Assembly (NCBI RefSeq): GCF_000002865.3
Contig: NW_001865050.1
Location: forward strand, 707,573-771,572
DNA length: 64,000 bases
Origin: Monosiga brevicollis MX1
Taxonomy: Eukaryota; Opisthokonta; Choanoflagellata; Craspedida; Salpingoecidae
Direction of reading: 5' to 3'
Shown: positions 1 through 11,200 of the stretch, one piece after another
Layout: each line of letters begins with the position of its first letter
Position numbering within the stretch: position 1 is the first letter of the stretch
Made by a program: the position numbers and the translations under genes
Notes under the pieces: generated by a model
Databases searched by the model: none
Told to the model about the DNA's origin: nothing
Seen by the model: the letters and a program-made list of their open reading frames with translations, nothing else

Positions 1-603
1 CGTCCAGCAGACCTTTTGACCTCTTTTTCACATTTCAAAAACAAGTTGTGTCCGCTGTGGAGCCCGTAACATGTCCGCCCGTTGCTGGGCAGTCCCTGGT
101 CAACCCATGACCGACCCGGTGGTGTCTGTGGTCGGCCCTTGTCATCTGCCTTTTGTCCTTGGTCAAGTATGACCCGACGAGTGCCTTGACATTCGTGCCT
201 TGACGGCTTTGACGGCTCGTCATGGTAGTGGTGCCTCAACATCAAGCCACTGCAGCCACTGCGTAAGCGTCGGAAGAGACTGCAGGAGTAAGGCATGGGC
301 ACCACGACCACAGCTACGTGTTATTAGACTGTGAATAACGGGAAAGGCACCACCCTCGCCCATGGCGCAAGCATCCTGGACGGCACCGGCTGAGTCGAGC
401 CCTGGTCGCTCATTAGTCAATTCACATGTCAGTTCAAACGGAGGGTCACGGCAAAGGGCCTCTCGCACGCCCTCTAGCCTTGAGTATGTTCAAGTCCATC
501 AAGTCATTACATGTCCACAAGCTCCCACCGCATGACGGCGTCTATCTGCGTCTCTCTAGCTTTGCTTAGCTGCAGCCTCAGGCTGGCCAAACACGATTAC
601 CCC
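1..603. other. Flank downstream of the PKC gene, no gene seen
   Basis: This is the left edge of the window, 3' of the protein kinase C gene. Only short unrelated open frames occur here and none resembles a known protein. It probably holds the PKC 3' UTR and intergenic DNA. Confidence 0.5.
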
Positions 604-3600
604 TCATACCAACGAACTGTGGCTGTAAGAAAAGCCGGCAAATTCGCCCTGATCAATGCCCTCAATCATCTTTGGGTTGGTGGGGGTCAACCGCACGGCC
701 TCCGAGGTAAACTCGCGGTCAAAGTTGCTCGCGTCCAGGCTTGACTTTATGTGAGGGACAAAGGGAGGGGTCAACTCACACGCCTCCAGCTTCATCCAAT
801 CCAGACCCTCAAAAAAGGCGTGCGTTTTGATATCGCGCTCCCCCGTCGAGGCACAGCCCAATCGCCGCGGAATGGGACGCGTCAAAAACTGTTCCACGCC
901 AGCGAGATTGTGCAAGTGAGCAACCAGCCGCGCCGCGCCGTGCCCTGCCCAGTCCCAAACCCTGGAAGCCGCTCTCAGCTATCACGAGCAACGTACTGCC
1001 TCGATGAGGGCGCGCGCCGTCTTGCTGACCCAGGCCGGAAACAAGACACTGTCGTTGCAGATTGCATCAAAGAGATCCTCCTCATCCTCCGCATCAAAGG
1101 GTGGTTGCCCCACCAACATCTCATAGGTCAGCACCCCCAGCGCCCACCTACAAAGTCAGAGGAAAACCGGCGACAATCACGTGAACGAGGTCTGCTCATG
1201 CCATGGCCTGTCAGCAAAGCCTATCGCCACACGCGCGCGACAACCACCCACGTACCAGTCCACGGAAGGGCCATATGCCTCCTCACGAATCAACTCGGGG
1301 CTAATGTAGTCGGGCGTGCCACAAAAGGTATTCTACACAAGCCGGCCATTTTCCACCAGGAAAGTCAGAAAAAAAAGCCAGCTATTGCCATTGCCAGCAA
1401 GTACCAACCAGTCAAAGCTCACCGTCGTGCGCCCGTCACTGACGCCCATTTTGCACATGCCAAAATCAGCCAGGAGACAGTGCCCGGCGGCATTCAACAT
1501 GACATTGTCCAGCTTCAAGTCGCTATCAACAAGCATGCAGATGGGAGCAACCGTATTGTCACCACAGGCGCGTGAGCCGCAGCGCAGCATCTTCAAGGTC
1601 GAGCGGCGGCGGCGGGCGGGCGTTCGAATGGTAAAGGGGTTCAGCTAATTGATGTGCATGGATGCATCCCCGCTACCCCAACATTCTCGCTTGGGCAACA
1701 GCGGTGACAGCTCGGGACCGACCGGTAAATAATGCCGCGCTTGTGCAGAAACAGCAAGGCGCACACGATTTCAGCGCAGTAGAATTGGGCTCGGGGTTCC
1801 TCAAACTTGCGACTCTTTTGAATCTGGTACATCAAGTCACCGCCGGGTACAAACTCCATCACCTGTAGACACGTTCCATCCAAAGGCCACGCACGTCCCC
1901 ATGAGTGCTACGCATGTGTGCTGGTGCTGCTGGGGGGCTCGGCCAATTCCCAACAACCATGTACGCACAAAGTAAAGTTTATCTGGTGTTTGGAACGTGC
2001 AGACAAGCTGCGTGAGAAAGGGGTGTTGTGTAGCGACGGCCAGCACGTTCTTCTCAGTCAGGGCACACTCGACGTCGTCGTCCTCAAGAATATGCACCTT
2101 CTTTAAAACCTGGAAGGTGCCGCCGTCAGCATGTGAGGCAAAGTTGTGGGGGGAAAAAGGCACTTGCTGAACAGAAACCACCAAATGGAAGGGGCGGTGC
2201 GTGCATGCGCGCACCTTGATGGCCACCGCCATGTGGTTGCGCTTGTCCTCGGCCAAAAGCACCTTGCCAAAGGAGCCACGGCCCAAGACTTTTAGAAGGT
2301 TGTAATCCTCGATTTTGGGCCCATGAGGCATGCTGCTGGGAGGCACAGCACCAGAGGTCGCCCCGTGGCTAGTCCGAATTCATGGATGACAAATGAGATG
2401 GGGTGGGCCATTTCAAAACGAATGATGCGCACGCGTCAAGAAAACATGGCCAAACCAACCTGCTGTCGGTCTGCATGGATGAGTCGGAGCTTGCAGCAAC
2501 CTGCGTGCCGAGCGCGTTGGGGGCGGCGCGAGCTCCAAAGCCATGTCGACTCTTGCGCACCCGGCCCTTGCTGCTTGTTGAAGCATTGCTCTATGACAAT
2601 CACAGCCAGGGCAGCTTGGTGAGACTCGACAGCCCCTCGTGTGGCAACGAACGGAGAGACGTTTGGATTGTGAGAAAGGGGGCAGAAGACGCACTCCGTC
2701 AAGTTGGCTGACACTGGTGCCAATCTCCGACAAGATGTCCGAAAAGGCCTTGGCATCAACGCCGCAATTGTGGGCCACATTGGCGAGGCATCGCTTGTGC
2801 GAATTGAACCCACAGGCCTGGCAACGGTGTCCTTGATGTCGCAACCCCCTGTAAAGCGGAATTGAAAAAAAAAATGAGAAGTGGGACGGACTACGTGCAA
2901 GGATGTGGCGCGATGCATAGGAGCGTAGCGTTGTACACTCGCGCTCAAGCGCCTGGCTCACAGCAAACTGCGGGCACTGACCAAAGTAGGGAGCCACAGT
3001 GGTCACAAAACGTGGGTCGAAAGTAGTTGTGGACCTTGAAGCGGTGCGGCAAGCTGATGTTGAAGCGCTTGTCTTGGCCCTGGGCGGTGCAAGATGAAGC
3101 AAAAGAAAAAGGGTATGATCAGCAACACGTCTTCTGCGAATGAAGCAATGGGGATGGGCTGGGCCCGCTTGCGAGGTGTGCGCAAGCGTGCCGTGCGGGA
3201 GTGTGGCTTGCCTCGGATGTGATTTGTTTGTCGACGCCAGGACACGAGGTGATGACTTTTTCGTGGCACTTTTTGTGCACGACGACACCGCACACTGGAC
3301 CGGTCAAGAGGCAAACGCATGACACAGCAGGTCAATACGATAATTAACCATGAGACACGGTGCAGGCAGACACGCTGACATGGCCCACAGTTTGTGGAAG
3401 GTGAACCTACGTTGACATTTGTAGCCTTTGGATCGGTCGGTGCAAATGACGAGATGAGACAAGTCTTTGGAAGTTGTTGACGGGATGATGCGATGCAGAC
3501 CCCGGTTGCTTGACAAACCTTGTTTTCCAAGACCCCAGCAAAAGCCGGAACAATGGCTGCAGAATGTGGGTTGGCGCAAGAACAGAGCCTACGTGGCAGT

Positions 3601-4671
3601 TTTAATCAAGCGAAGGTGCGCTCGTAGGATGTGGAACACCACATCGAAGCGAGCCGGGAAGAAGCAGCGGATGCAATAAAGCATATGCAGGCGTACCACG
3701 AAGCGATGATTGAGGACCACATGAATTTTCTTCCGCTTCATGGCCCCACGGCGACCACGATTGGCGCGCGCGACGAATTTGCGGGGTTCTGATACAAGGC
3801 CATAATGTATGATGTTTCCAACAAGGCAGCATGCGGTCAGATGACGAGGCGGAAAGAAGACTTGACACACGAAAAGCAAATGGTAGAGAAGGAGGAGGAG
3901 GAGGAGGAGTGCCGTGGCTCCGAGCGAAACTAGACATTAAGGATGCCAAGCCAGGGCAATGTGGGCCGAAACAGGCACAGAACGCACCGGTGACGGCCTG
4001 TGCCCAGTCAATCTTCACTTTGACTTTTCCGGCAGGTTCGAGTTCAAACTGGGACGAAGCAAACCACCCGCGAACACGATTGTGAGCAAAGGGACGATGT
4101 CCGAGAAAAGATCAGGCAAAAAAAGAAAAGCGGGAAAACGGGGCAGGCGGGGCGGATGGGACACAGTTCAACACGACGCGGTGGGGAGGGGCGAAATGTT
4201 AGTGCCTACCCAAAGATCTGTGGTCCCACTGTCGCCTTCGATGCAATCGGCGAGGTTGACCTTGAGGCTGGCCAGAAAAGTGCCATCTCCAACCAAGGCC
4301 TTGCTGTAGCAAAGGAGCTCAATGTGTTCGGCGCGATCGGCGTTGGTTTCAAAGACTTCTTCCCAGATGGGCGACTCAGTTTTGGGCTTGACGGTTGTTT
4401 TCCCCACCAAGGTGTGGTCAAGCTGGACGATGCAGTAGGGATCGATTGTGCGCTTGGAAGATTTGAGGGGCTTGAGATTCTCAGCACGCAGAACGTAGAT
4501 GCGCAACATGCCAGAAAAGCTAAAGTGACTGCTGGGCGACTGATGGTGAGCCGTGCTGGCCGTGCTGGCCTGGCTAGCTTGGCTGGCGCTCTTCTGGCCA
4601 CTGCTGCGGCGGCTGCTCTGGCTATGACTCTGGCTTGGCGCCTTGGCCTGACGTACGTGGGCCGCCATCAT
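604..4671 (-). CDS. PKC: Novel-type protein kinase C (C2-C1-C1-kinase)
   Basis: Ser/Thr kinase activated by diacylglycerol at membranes. Many exons read in the order of PKC epsilon/eta. The start is a double Met at 4671. A C2 domain follows (about 4510-4210, [14 protein letters not shown], ending TTDLW), then the exon near 4040 ([15 protein letters not shown]). The pseudosubstrate is RRGAMKRKK near 3745, with Ala in the acceptor position. C1A runs 3580-3230 ([24 protein letters not shown]) and C1B 3060-2760 ([25 protein letters not shown]). The kinase domain starts near 2310 with glycine loop GRGSFGKV and AIKV lysine, followed by DLKLDN, DFGMCK, the activation segment [13 protein letters not shown] (about 1320) and VDWWALG. 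The AGC tail has turn motif LTPTNP and hydrophobic motif FAGFSY just before the stop at 604. C2 placed first, before the pseudosubstrate, fits the calcium-independent novel class. Some exon edges are approximate; family call is firm. Confidence 0.93.
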
Positions 4672-5840
4672 GTTGAGCTGGGACCCACCGAGAAACGAGG
4701 CTCAACCGTTGAGGCAGCCAAGGCACGGAAGGGGTGCGGGGGCAGTTTGACGAGAGCGCAAAGTTGAGAGCAGCGGTGACGACGGAGGCAGCTGCAGTGA
4801 CAAGGTAGATGAAGAATGCGACACGAGAGCCAGAAGCCGACAGCCGAGCTGCAATGAGATGGAATCAATCGGGGTCGAAAAGCAGGGCACCGCGCGTGAG
4901 CACCCGGATGTGTGCAAAAGGTCAAGAAAGGGGGTAAATGGGCACGTCAAGCGATGGTGATGGCTCGTGCGCCCCCCATTCCTTCTTTCCTTCTTGCTCT
5001 TTCCTTTTCCGTCTGGCTCGCGCAGGGCCCCTCGCGCACGAACAGAGGGCCCAAGCCTTGCCTGGCGTTGTTGGTCTTGTGTGTTTTTTGACAAACAGGC
5101 GCACGATGAACGAGGGGCGGAGCCAAGATGTGCCCGCTCCACACACCAATTTAAAAACCCAGAACCACACACTTCGATGCCCATGAAAGAATGCTCCCAG
5201 GTCACGTTATCACTGATTGTTAATCTCAGGTATGTGCGACGATGCCGCGCCGAGTCGTCCGTGCCTGACAGGGTGGCGAACGACAGGGGACTTACACCCG
5301 GCACCCGGCACCCGGCACCAGTCGTAGTGGACCAGCAGGAGTGGGGTTTGCCACAAGGAGATCGGATGTGCAACAAGTTTATAATTATCAACATAAACTA
5401 TATTTTACATGCTGTTTGTTTCGTCAATAACTTGATCTTTTACTACATGTACTGGCATAAAGCGGACCTCTGGAAAAGTTTGCAAGCTTGCATGGACACC
5501 TCTCTCTCTTTCTCTCGTTGAAGTGTGATATGTATTACATTTTATTCAAGTAATGTCTGACAATACTCGGTTGGCACAAGGTGCATCTGCTTGCAAGCAA
5601 AGCCAAATTGCATGGTTGTCATCGAAATTCTGGTATTGTCTGACAAATGTGCGCGTGTCTGTGTGGTAAACCCCAAGCCTACAAGCTTATGCATCTCATT
5701 CCATGTGTGAGTGTGTGATCCAGAGGTAAAGTGGTCAACGGTTGACTCACTCCTTGCTTCTTGTTCACTTTCTCTCTCTCTCATCTCTCTCTCTCATCTC
5801 TCTCTCTTATCTCTCACCTCTCACTTAAAAGGGCAGCGGG
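4672..5840. promoter_or_regulatory. Head-to-head intergenic region between PKC and SLC35B2
   Basis: About 1.17 kb separates the two divergent start codons. It includes an AT-rich stretch near 5380-5460 and a pyrimidine-rich CT run at 5766-5818 just before the SLC35B2 start. No convincing gene is seen. It presumably holds promoters for both genes (inference). Confidence 0.45.
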
Positions 5841-7884
5841 ATGGCTGCCTCCGGTACTAGGATGGGCTTGGGCAGGATGCTCCTACTGGCCGCGGTTTGC
5901 TTGGTTCTGGTCAACCTGCAGATCGTGGCGGCGGGATCCGAGTCGGGTAAAAAGGACAAGGATAGCACCTGGAGTAGCTTTATCGAGAACGTCGGCTCGT
6001 ACTTGACCGTGGTCGTGCCCGCAGCCCTCCTCATCCGCTACCTCCGCAACAACCCCGACAAGCTAGCTGGTGCGTGTCCCATTGGCGCGTGCCAACGATA
6101 GTCCTGCGCTTGCGCTTGCGCTTGCGCTTGCGCTTGCGCAGCGTGCAGAAACCACTGCTTGCTCCTGCCCCCGCTCTCGTCTTGTTGGACTACTCAGGAG
6201 ACCTCACTCAACGGCGGCCAATGAATGAATGAAACATGCACACGCAGGTACCAATCCTTGCATGGGCGCTGCGCGCCTCTGCGTCTTTGGAAGTGAAGCC
6301 AGTGGTCCTGATGACAATGGCAAGAGCACCGGCTCGGCCAAACGAGCCAATGAAAAGGATCTGGAAGCTGGTCCCGTTGCCGATGAACCCCGTACCCCCA
6401 CCTTTATGCAGCAAGCCTTCCGAATGGCCTTTTGCATCGCTGGCCTCCAAGGTTCCTACATCACGTGGGGTGTGCTGCAGGAGATGATCATGACCCAGGC
6501 CTATGGCGTGGACGAAAACGGCGATGACATCATGTTCCGCAACTCCCAGTACCTTGTCTTTGTCAACCGCATCCTCGCCCTCATCGCAGCCGCCCTCGTG
6601 TGCAGCTTCACCATCCAGCCTCGCCATACGGCCCCACTCTACCGCTATGCCTTTGCCTCCATGTCCAACATCATGTCCAGTTGGTGCCAGTATGAAGCCC
6701 TCAAATACGTCAGCTTCCCAACCCAGGTGCTTGCAAAGTCAAGCAAGATGATCCCGGTCATGATCATGGGCAAATTTGTGCAAAACAAGACCTACCCTCT
6801 CTACGAGTATGGTATTGCCGTTCTCATCTCCATCGGCGTCAGCATCTTCCTCTTCTCCAAGGCCGAGCAAGAGGGTGCCATCCCAGATGAATCCGAGGAT
6901 GATCAGACCAACCCTGTTGGCCTGATGCTACTCGTCGGCTACATGGCCTTTGACAGGTCTGTCCGTTGGCTCACCAAACCGCTTGCCTCCGGCCTCGGCT
7001 TTGGGGAATATTTTTTTTTTTATTCCTCTTCTTCTTGGCCTTGTTCTTCTTGGCCTTGTTCCTGGCCATGCTCTCTTTCTTCTCCTCCTACTCCTCCCCC
7101 TGCTCCCTCTTCCGCCCGTTGCCTTCATTCCGTCTTATCTTTCATCCTGTCACAGCGATGGTGCCATGATTCTTGCTCACGCCCTTGCCTGTTGACGTGT
7201 CGCCCTGTGTGTTGGGGACCCTGTTGCGCGGTTTCATAGCTTCACCTCAAACTTCCAAGCCCACCTCTTTGGCACCTACAAGATGAGCAGCTACCAGATG
7301 ATGTTTGGCATCAACCTCTTCTCCACCTTCTTCACTGCCTGGTCCTTGATGCAGGTTGGCCAGCCCACCGTGTTTTTCTTTTGCTATTTTTTTGTTTGTT
7401 TTCTTTCCTCGTATCATTCGACCGTTCCCGTATTCTCACCGCCGGTTTTCTTCTTTTGAATAGCGTGGCACCTTCTTTGCCAGCGTCAACTTTATGCTCA
7501 TGTTTCCTAAATTCATGTGGCATGTCATTCTCCTCTCCATCACCTCGGCCACCGGCCAAATGTTCATCTTCTACACGCTCTCAAATTATGGCGCGCTCGT
7601 CTTTACCATCATCATGACGACCCGCCAAGTCATCAGCATCTTTGTATCTGCCGTCCTCTTTGGCCATGAGTTTGCTGCCCAGGTAGGTCCGCGTTCTCTT
7701 CACTTTTTTGGGGCCTTGCCTCCCCATCGCCTCTGGTGGTCTGAGATCTTGCATTCTCATAAACCTGACCCGACCACCTCACGTGGCACGCGTGCATCCT
7801 TAGGGCTGGGCGGGCATTTTCGTGGTGTTTACGGCCATGTTTGCCAAAATTTACTTCAACAGCAAGTACAAAGGCAAAAAGTAG
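5841..7884 (+). CDS. SLC35B2: PAPS transporter 1 (SLC35B2 family)
   Basis: Nucleotide-sugar-type antiporter that moves the sulfate donor PAPS into the Golgi lumen for sulfation of glycans and proteins. Five exons join in frame: 5841-6069, 6248-6956, 7240-7354, 7464-7682 and 7804-7884, giving 450 aa. All introns are GT-AG. Exon 1 carries an N-terminal hydrophobic segment ([18 protein letters not shown]) and a second one ([16 protein letters not shown]). Signature stretches shared with animal PAPST1 are [60 protein letters not shown] and [13 protein letters not shown]. The protein ends in a lysine-rich tail (KYKGKK). Intron 1 holds a CGCTTG hexamer repeat. The neighbouring extracellular glycoprotein genes could be substrates of such a pathway, but that link is only speculation. 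Confidence 0.94.
6105..6139. repeat. CGCTTG hexamer tandem repeat in SLC35B2 intron 1
   Basis: Five to six back-to-back copies of a 6-bp unit (CTTGCG register) lie inside the first intron (6070-6247). No function is evident. Confidence 0.85.
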
Positions 7885-8272
7885 TTCAAGCCTCCGGCTC
7901 TGAGTGAATGGCTGCTGTCCTGTTGTTTGTTTGTTAGTGTATTCTGCTTGCTTTGATGACTGTTTATGCCAGTTTTTGAATCTTATCCCTTTAATCTTTG
8001 AGCTTCTCTGCGACATCCGCACCAAGAATCCGTCCCATGCTCCTTCGACAAGGAGCTGGTAAAACTTGCTCGTGCTTATTGTCGACCAAAGCGCGAGCGA
8101 CGTGGCCGTCACGTCTGCAGTGTAAACCAGGTCATTGTCGCCACTTGAGCTGGCAGCATCAATGCGCCCCTTCTATGTGGCTTCTTCACTGTACAATTGT
8201 CGGGACGTGCTTTCCACCTCCAACTAAAATGCCTACACTAGGTCAGGGCTTCAATTCATCGCGCCCGCGGCA
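7885..8272. other. Convergent intergenic region between SLC35B2 and NUP133
   Basis: This 388-bp stretch lies between two stop codons of convergent genes. It presumably holds both 3' UTRs. Nothing else is recognisable. Confidence 0.5.
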
Positions 8273-11200
8273 TTATGCACTCAGCTCGTCCAGAAGAGTC
8301 CGCACCACGCTCGCCGTGGTAGCGTCCGTCACATGCGACTGCAGCTGTGTCCACAAGTCCGAACCGGTCACTTGCTTTGGCAAATCGTCTTTTTCGAGTA
8401 AGCAAGCAAGTCAGCATGAGCCTAGGCGAGAACAAGCAAGCGCAACCTTGCCGTACGCTCTGCGAGGCACTCACTCGAATTGGCCAAACGCTGCACTAAG
8501 CTACCCACAACCTGGGCAAAGACGGTCTCGCGAGCCTTGACCAGTCGGGTGCCCTCGGCTGCCTCGCGGGCCACCTCTTGCCACCTATCACACAGCAGCC
8601 CAATACCAGCTTTCATGAGGCTTCGCTGGTCTTGTGACTAGCACGAAAAAAAAAAAAACAGGGGCTAACAGTTTGGGCTGCACTTGAATCAAAAGCGCCA
8701 TGTCTTCGGCCAGGGAGGCCCAGAGTTGATTCTGCATGCCAGAAGCACACCACATGAGTCATAGGCTAGAGGAAAAGATGCTACGCTGTACAGGGCAAGT
8801 CAACCAACCGAGCCTGACGGGGCTGCCAGAAGTCGCAGGTGCAGCAATTGAAGGCCTGGCGTAAAAGCCGCAGCAGCACCCGCCGTGGCAGCGACATGAC
8901 GAGTCGCATCTGCAGTTTGAGAAAGGAATGGGGCATGGGTGAGCCCACCGTCAAAGCACAAAGTAAACACGAGTGGTAACATGCCGATCCCACCTCGCAA
9001 ACACGCCAAAAGGCGTTCGGTGCCAAGCGGTGGCAGCTCGCCCGGCGTGGCCTTGTGGTACTGACTCAGCTCCTCGCGCACCACCTCGACCGGGAGGCTC
9101 GATTGAATCGCCAACTGCTCAAGATGAAGGTCGGCTAAGAGCGAGGTGCATAGCAGGAAACATCAATCAAACGTTTATCTCGCCTCATTCTGGTTCTGGC
9201 TGGTTGGTGGTGGGTTGATAGCGTTTCTGACTGCCATTCATACACACATCCACCCCGATTCCCATGGAACAGCATGCCGCTTACGTTGATATGGTGTGTC
9301 ACTTTCGGCAGCCAACGCACAAAGGCGAGCCAGGCTCCCATAAGTCTGTCAGAGATACGGCCCGGGGAGCAGAGAGAGCTCATTTGTCAGAACCGAAAGC
9401 TGCGCACCCCGTGTTTTGGCCCCGGAGCTTAACACACCTGTTGTTGCCAACATTGCTCCTTGCTACTTGACAACAACTGTAGAATATTGGCAGCACCGCC
9501 GTAGTCCTCTTGTTTCAAGTTGCGAAGCCATTGCAGCTGGCTTTCAGCCTAAGGGCGAGTCGCAGCATGCAACGGTGAAAACGGAGTCAGCACGCACTTT
9601 TAAAAGCGAAGCAAAGCTCATGCTTCGCACCTTGAGAGCCAGCGTAGCTGCCTCTGAGTTGGCATCAAGCAGCTCGATGGAACGGCCTGTTGGCAGCATC
9701 GCCTGGATGAGTTTGATCAGAGAATCACAGATGGCTCGTAATTCTTGACTCAGCCTACCTTCGCGTAGATAATGCGCATACAAATCTTCGGCAAATCCAG
9801 GTTTCTGTCATTTTGGAGAAATTGATCCAAGCAAGCAGAGCAGAGATTGAGCTCGAACAAGAGGGACGGGCCAAAGAGCGCAATAATCTGCGCTGACGAT
9901 GCCACGCAAGCAATACAGGTGGGCACGCGTACGTTGCGCTTGAACTGCTCCAAGGCATGCGTGTTGTTGTGCTTCAGGCAGTTGTGGATCATCACGCGGT
10001 GATCATTGAACTGATCGGCCAGAGACAGTTGCAGTTTGGCAAAGCGATCCAACACGTCTGCCATCCATCACAGCACAAGCAGATGAGCTGGCCGACGCCC
10101 AAACGCAGTGGAGCCTGCACCCGTGCCCACACATACCGAGTTGCTGCAGTAGCATGCGCCGACGCTCCACAAACCGAGCATCACTATTCCCCAAATACAG
10201 GCCGATGAGAAAAAGAACCAGAAGATCCAAGCAAACAAGGCCCCACTGTTGGTGTGGATGGGGACTTGCATGGCGACAGGCCATGGCCGCCATGCATGGG
10301 TGTCGGACACAAAAAAAAAGAAAGGACCCGACAGCGAACCACACACACACGCGCGCACCTGCCCGTGACCGTAGTCAATCGGCGTTCCGTTGTCAGAACG
10401 ATGGTGCAAATTTCCGCCACCTGCGTAGGTGACATTTTATGGCAGCCGTTGAGCCAAACGAGACAAGGTAGTGTGAGGACAATGCCACACGACCCTGGTC
10501 AATTGAATGCGGCAAGCGCCAAGGTCTCTGGCAAATAGCTGACCTCATTGACCAAGGTTGTGTCGAACCCGGTACCCTGCTGATCCACCGCCAATTGAAT
10601 CAAGGCCTCGACCAAGCGAAGCAAGCGCTGAAGAAACGCATCTTCCGACAGCAATCCCTGTGCCTTGATTTGCTCAGTACTAGTCAACTCGGCAGGAACT
10701 ACAGCCAGCAGCGATGGAACGTCCTCGCTGGCCTCCTCCATAGCACGGCAGGCACTCTATGTATGCGTCGGGCAGCGGGGCCACACGCATGCAGACGCAC
10801 GTGTTATGGGGTCAGCCTAGACAAATGACATGGGCAGAGTTGCATATTCCCCCAGCAGCCACGCACAATGATGATGGAGCATGCAATGACAGCGTAATCA
10901 ACGGCCTCCATGGCTTCTGTTGACGCAGTCCAAGGTGCAGCGATGCGCTTGATCATGGGCTCGAACAAGCGTGTCACACCCGAAACCTGACGATAGAAAA
11001 CGTCCTCTGGTTGCAAAGGGCTTCCAGGCGGCACCACCACTGCCGACGCCATGGCAGCGGCAATGACGCCAGCGGCAGATCTAGCGCAGCATGAAATGAC
11101 GCACCAGCCATGCACACCAGAATGAGGATGCACCGCATGATCATTAGCACAAAGGCAAAGCAAACATTCAGTGTTACGCACTCGTCTTTGTTCTGCATCT

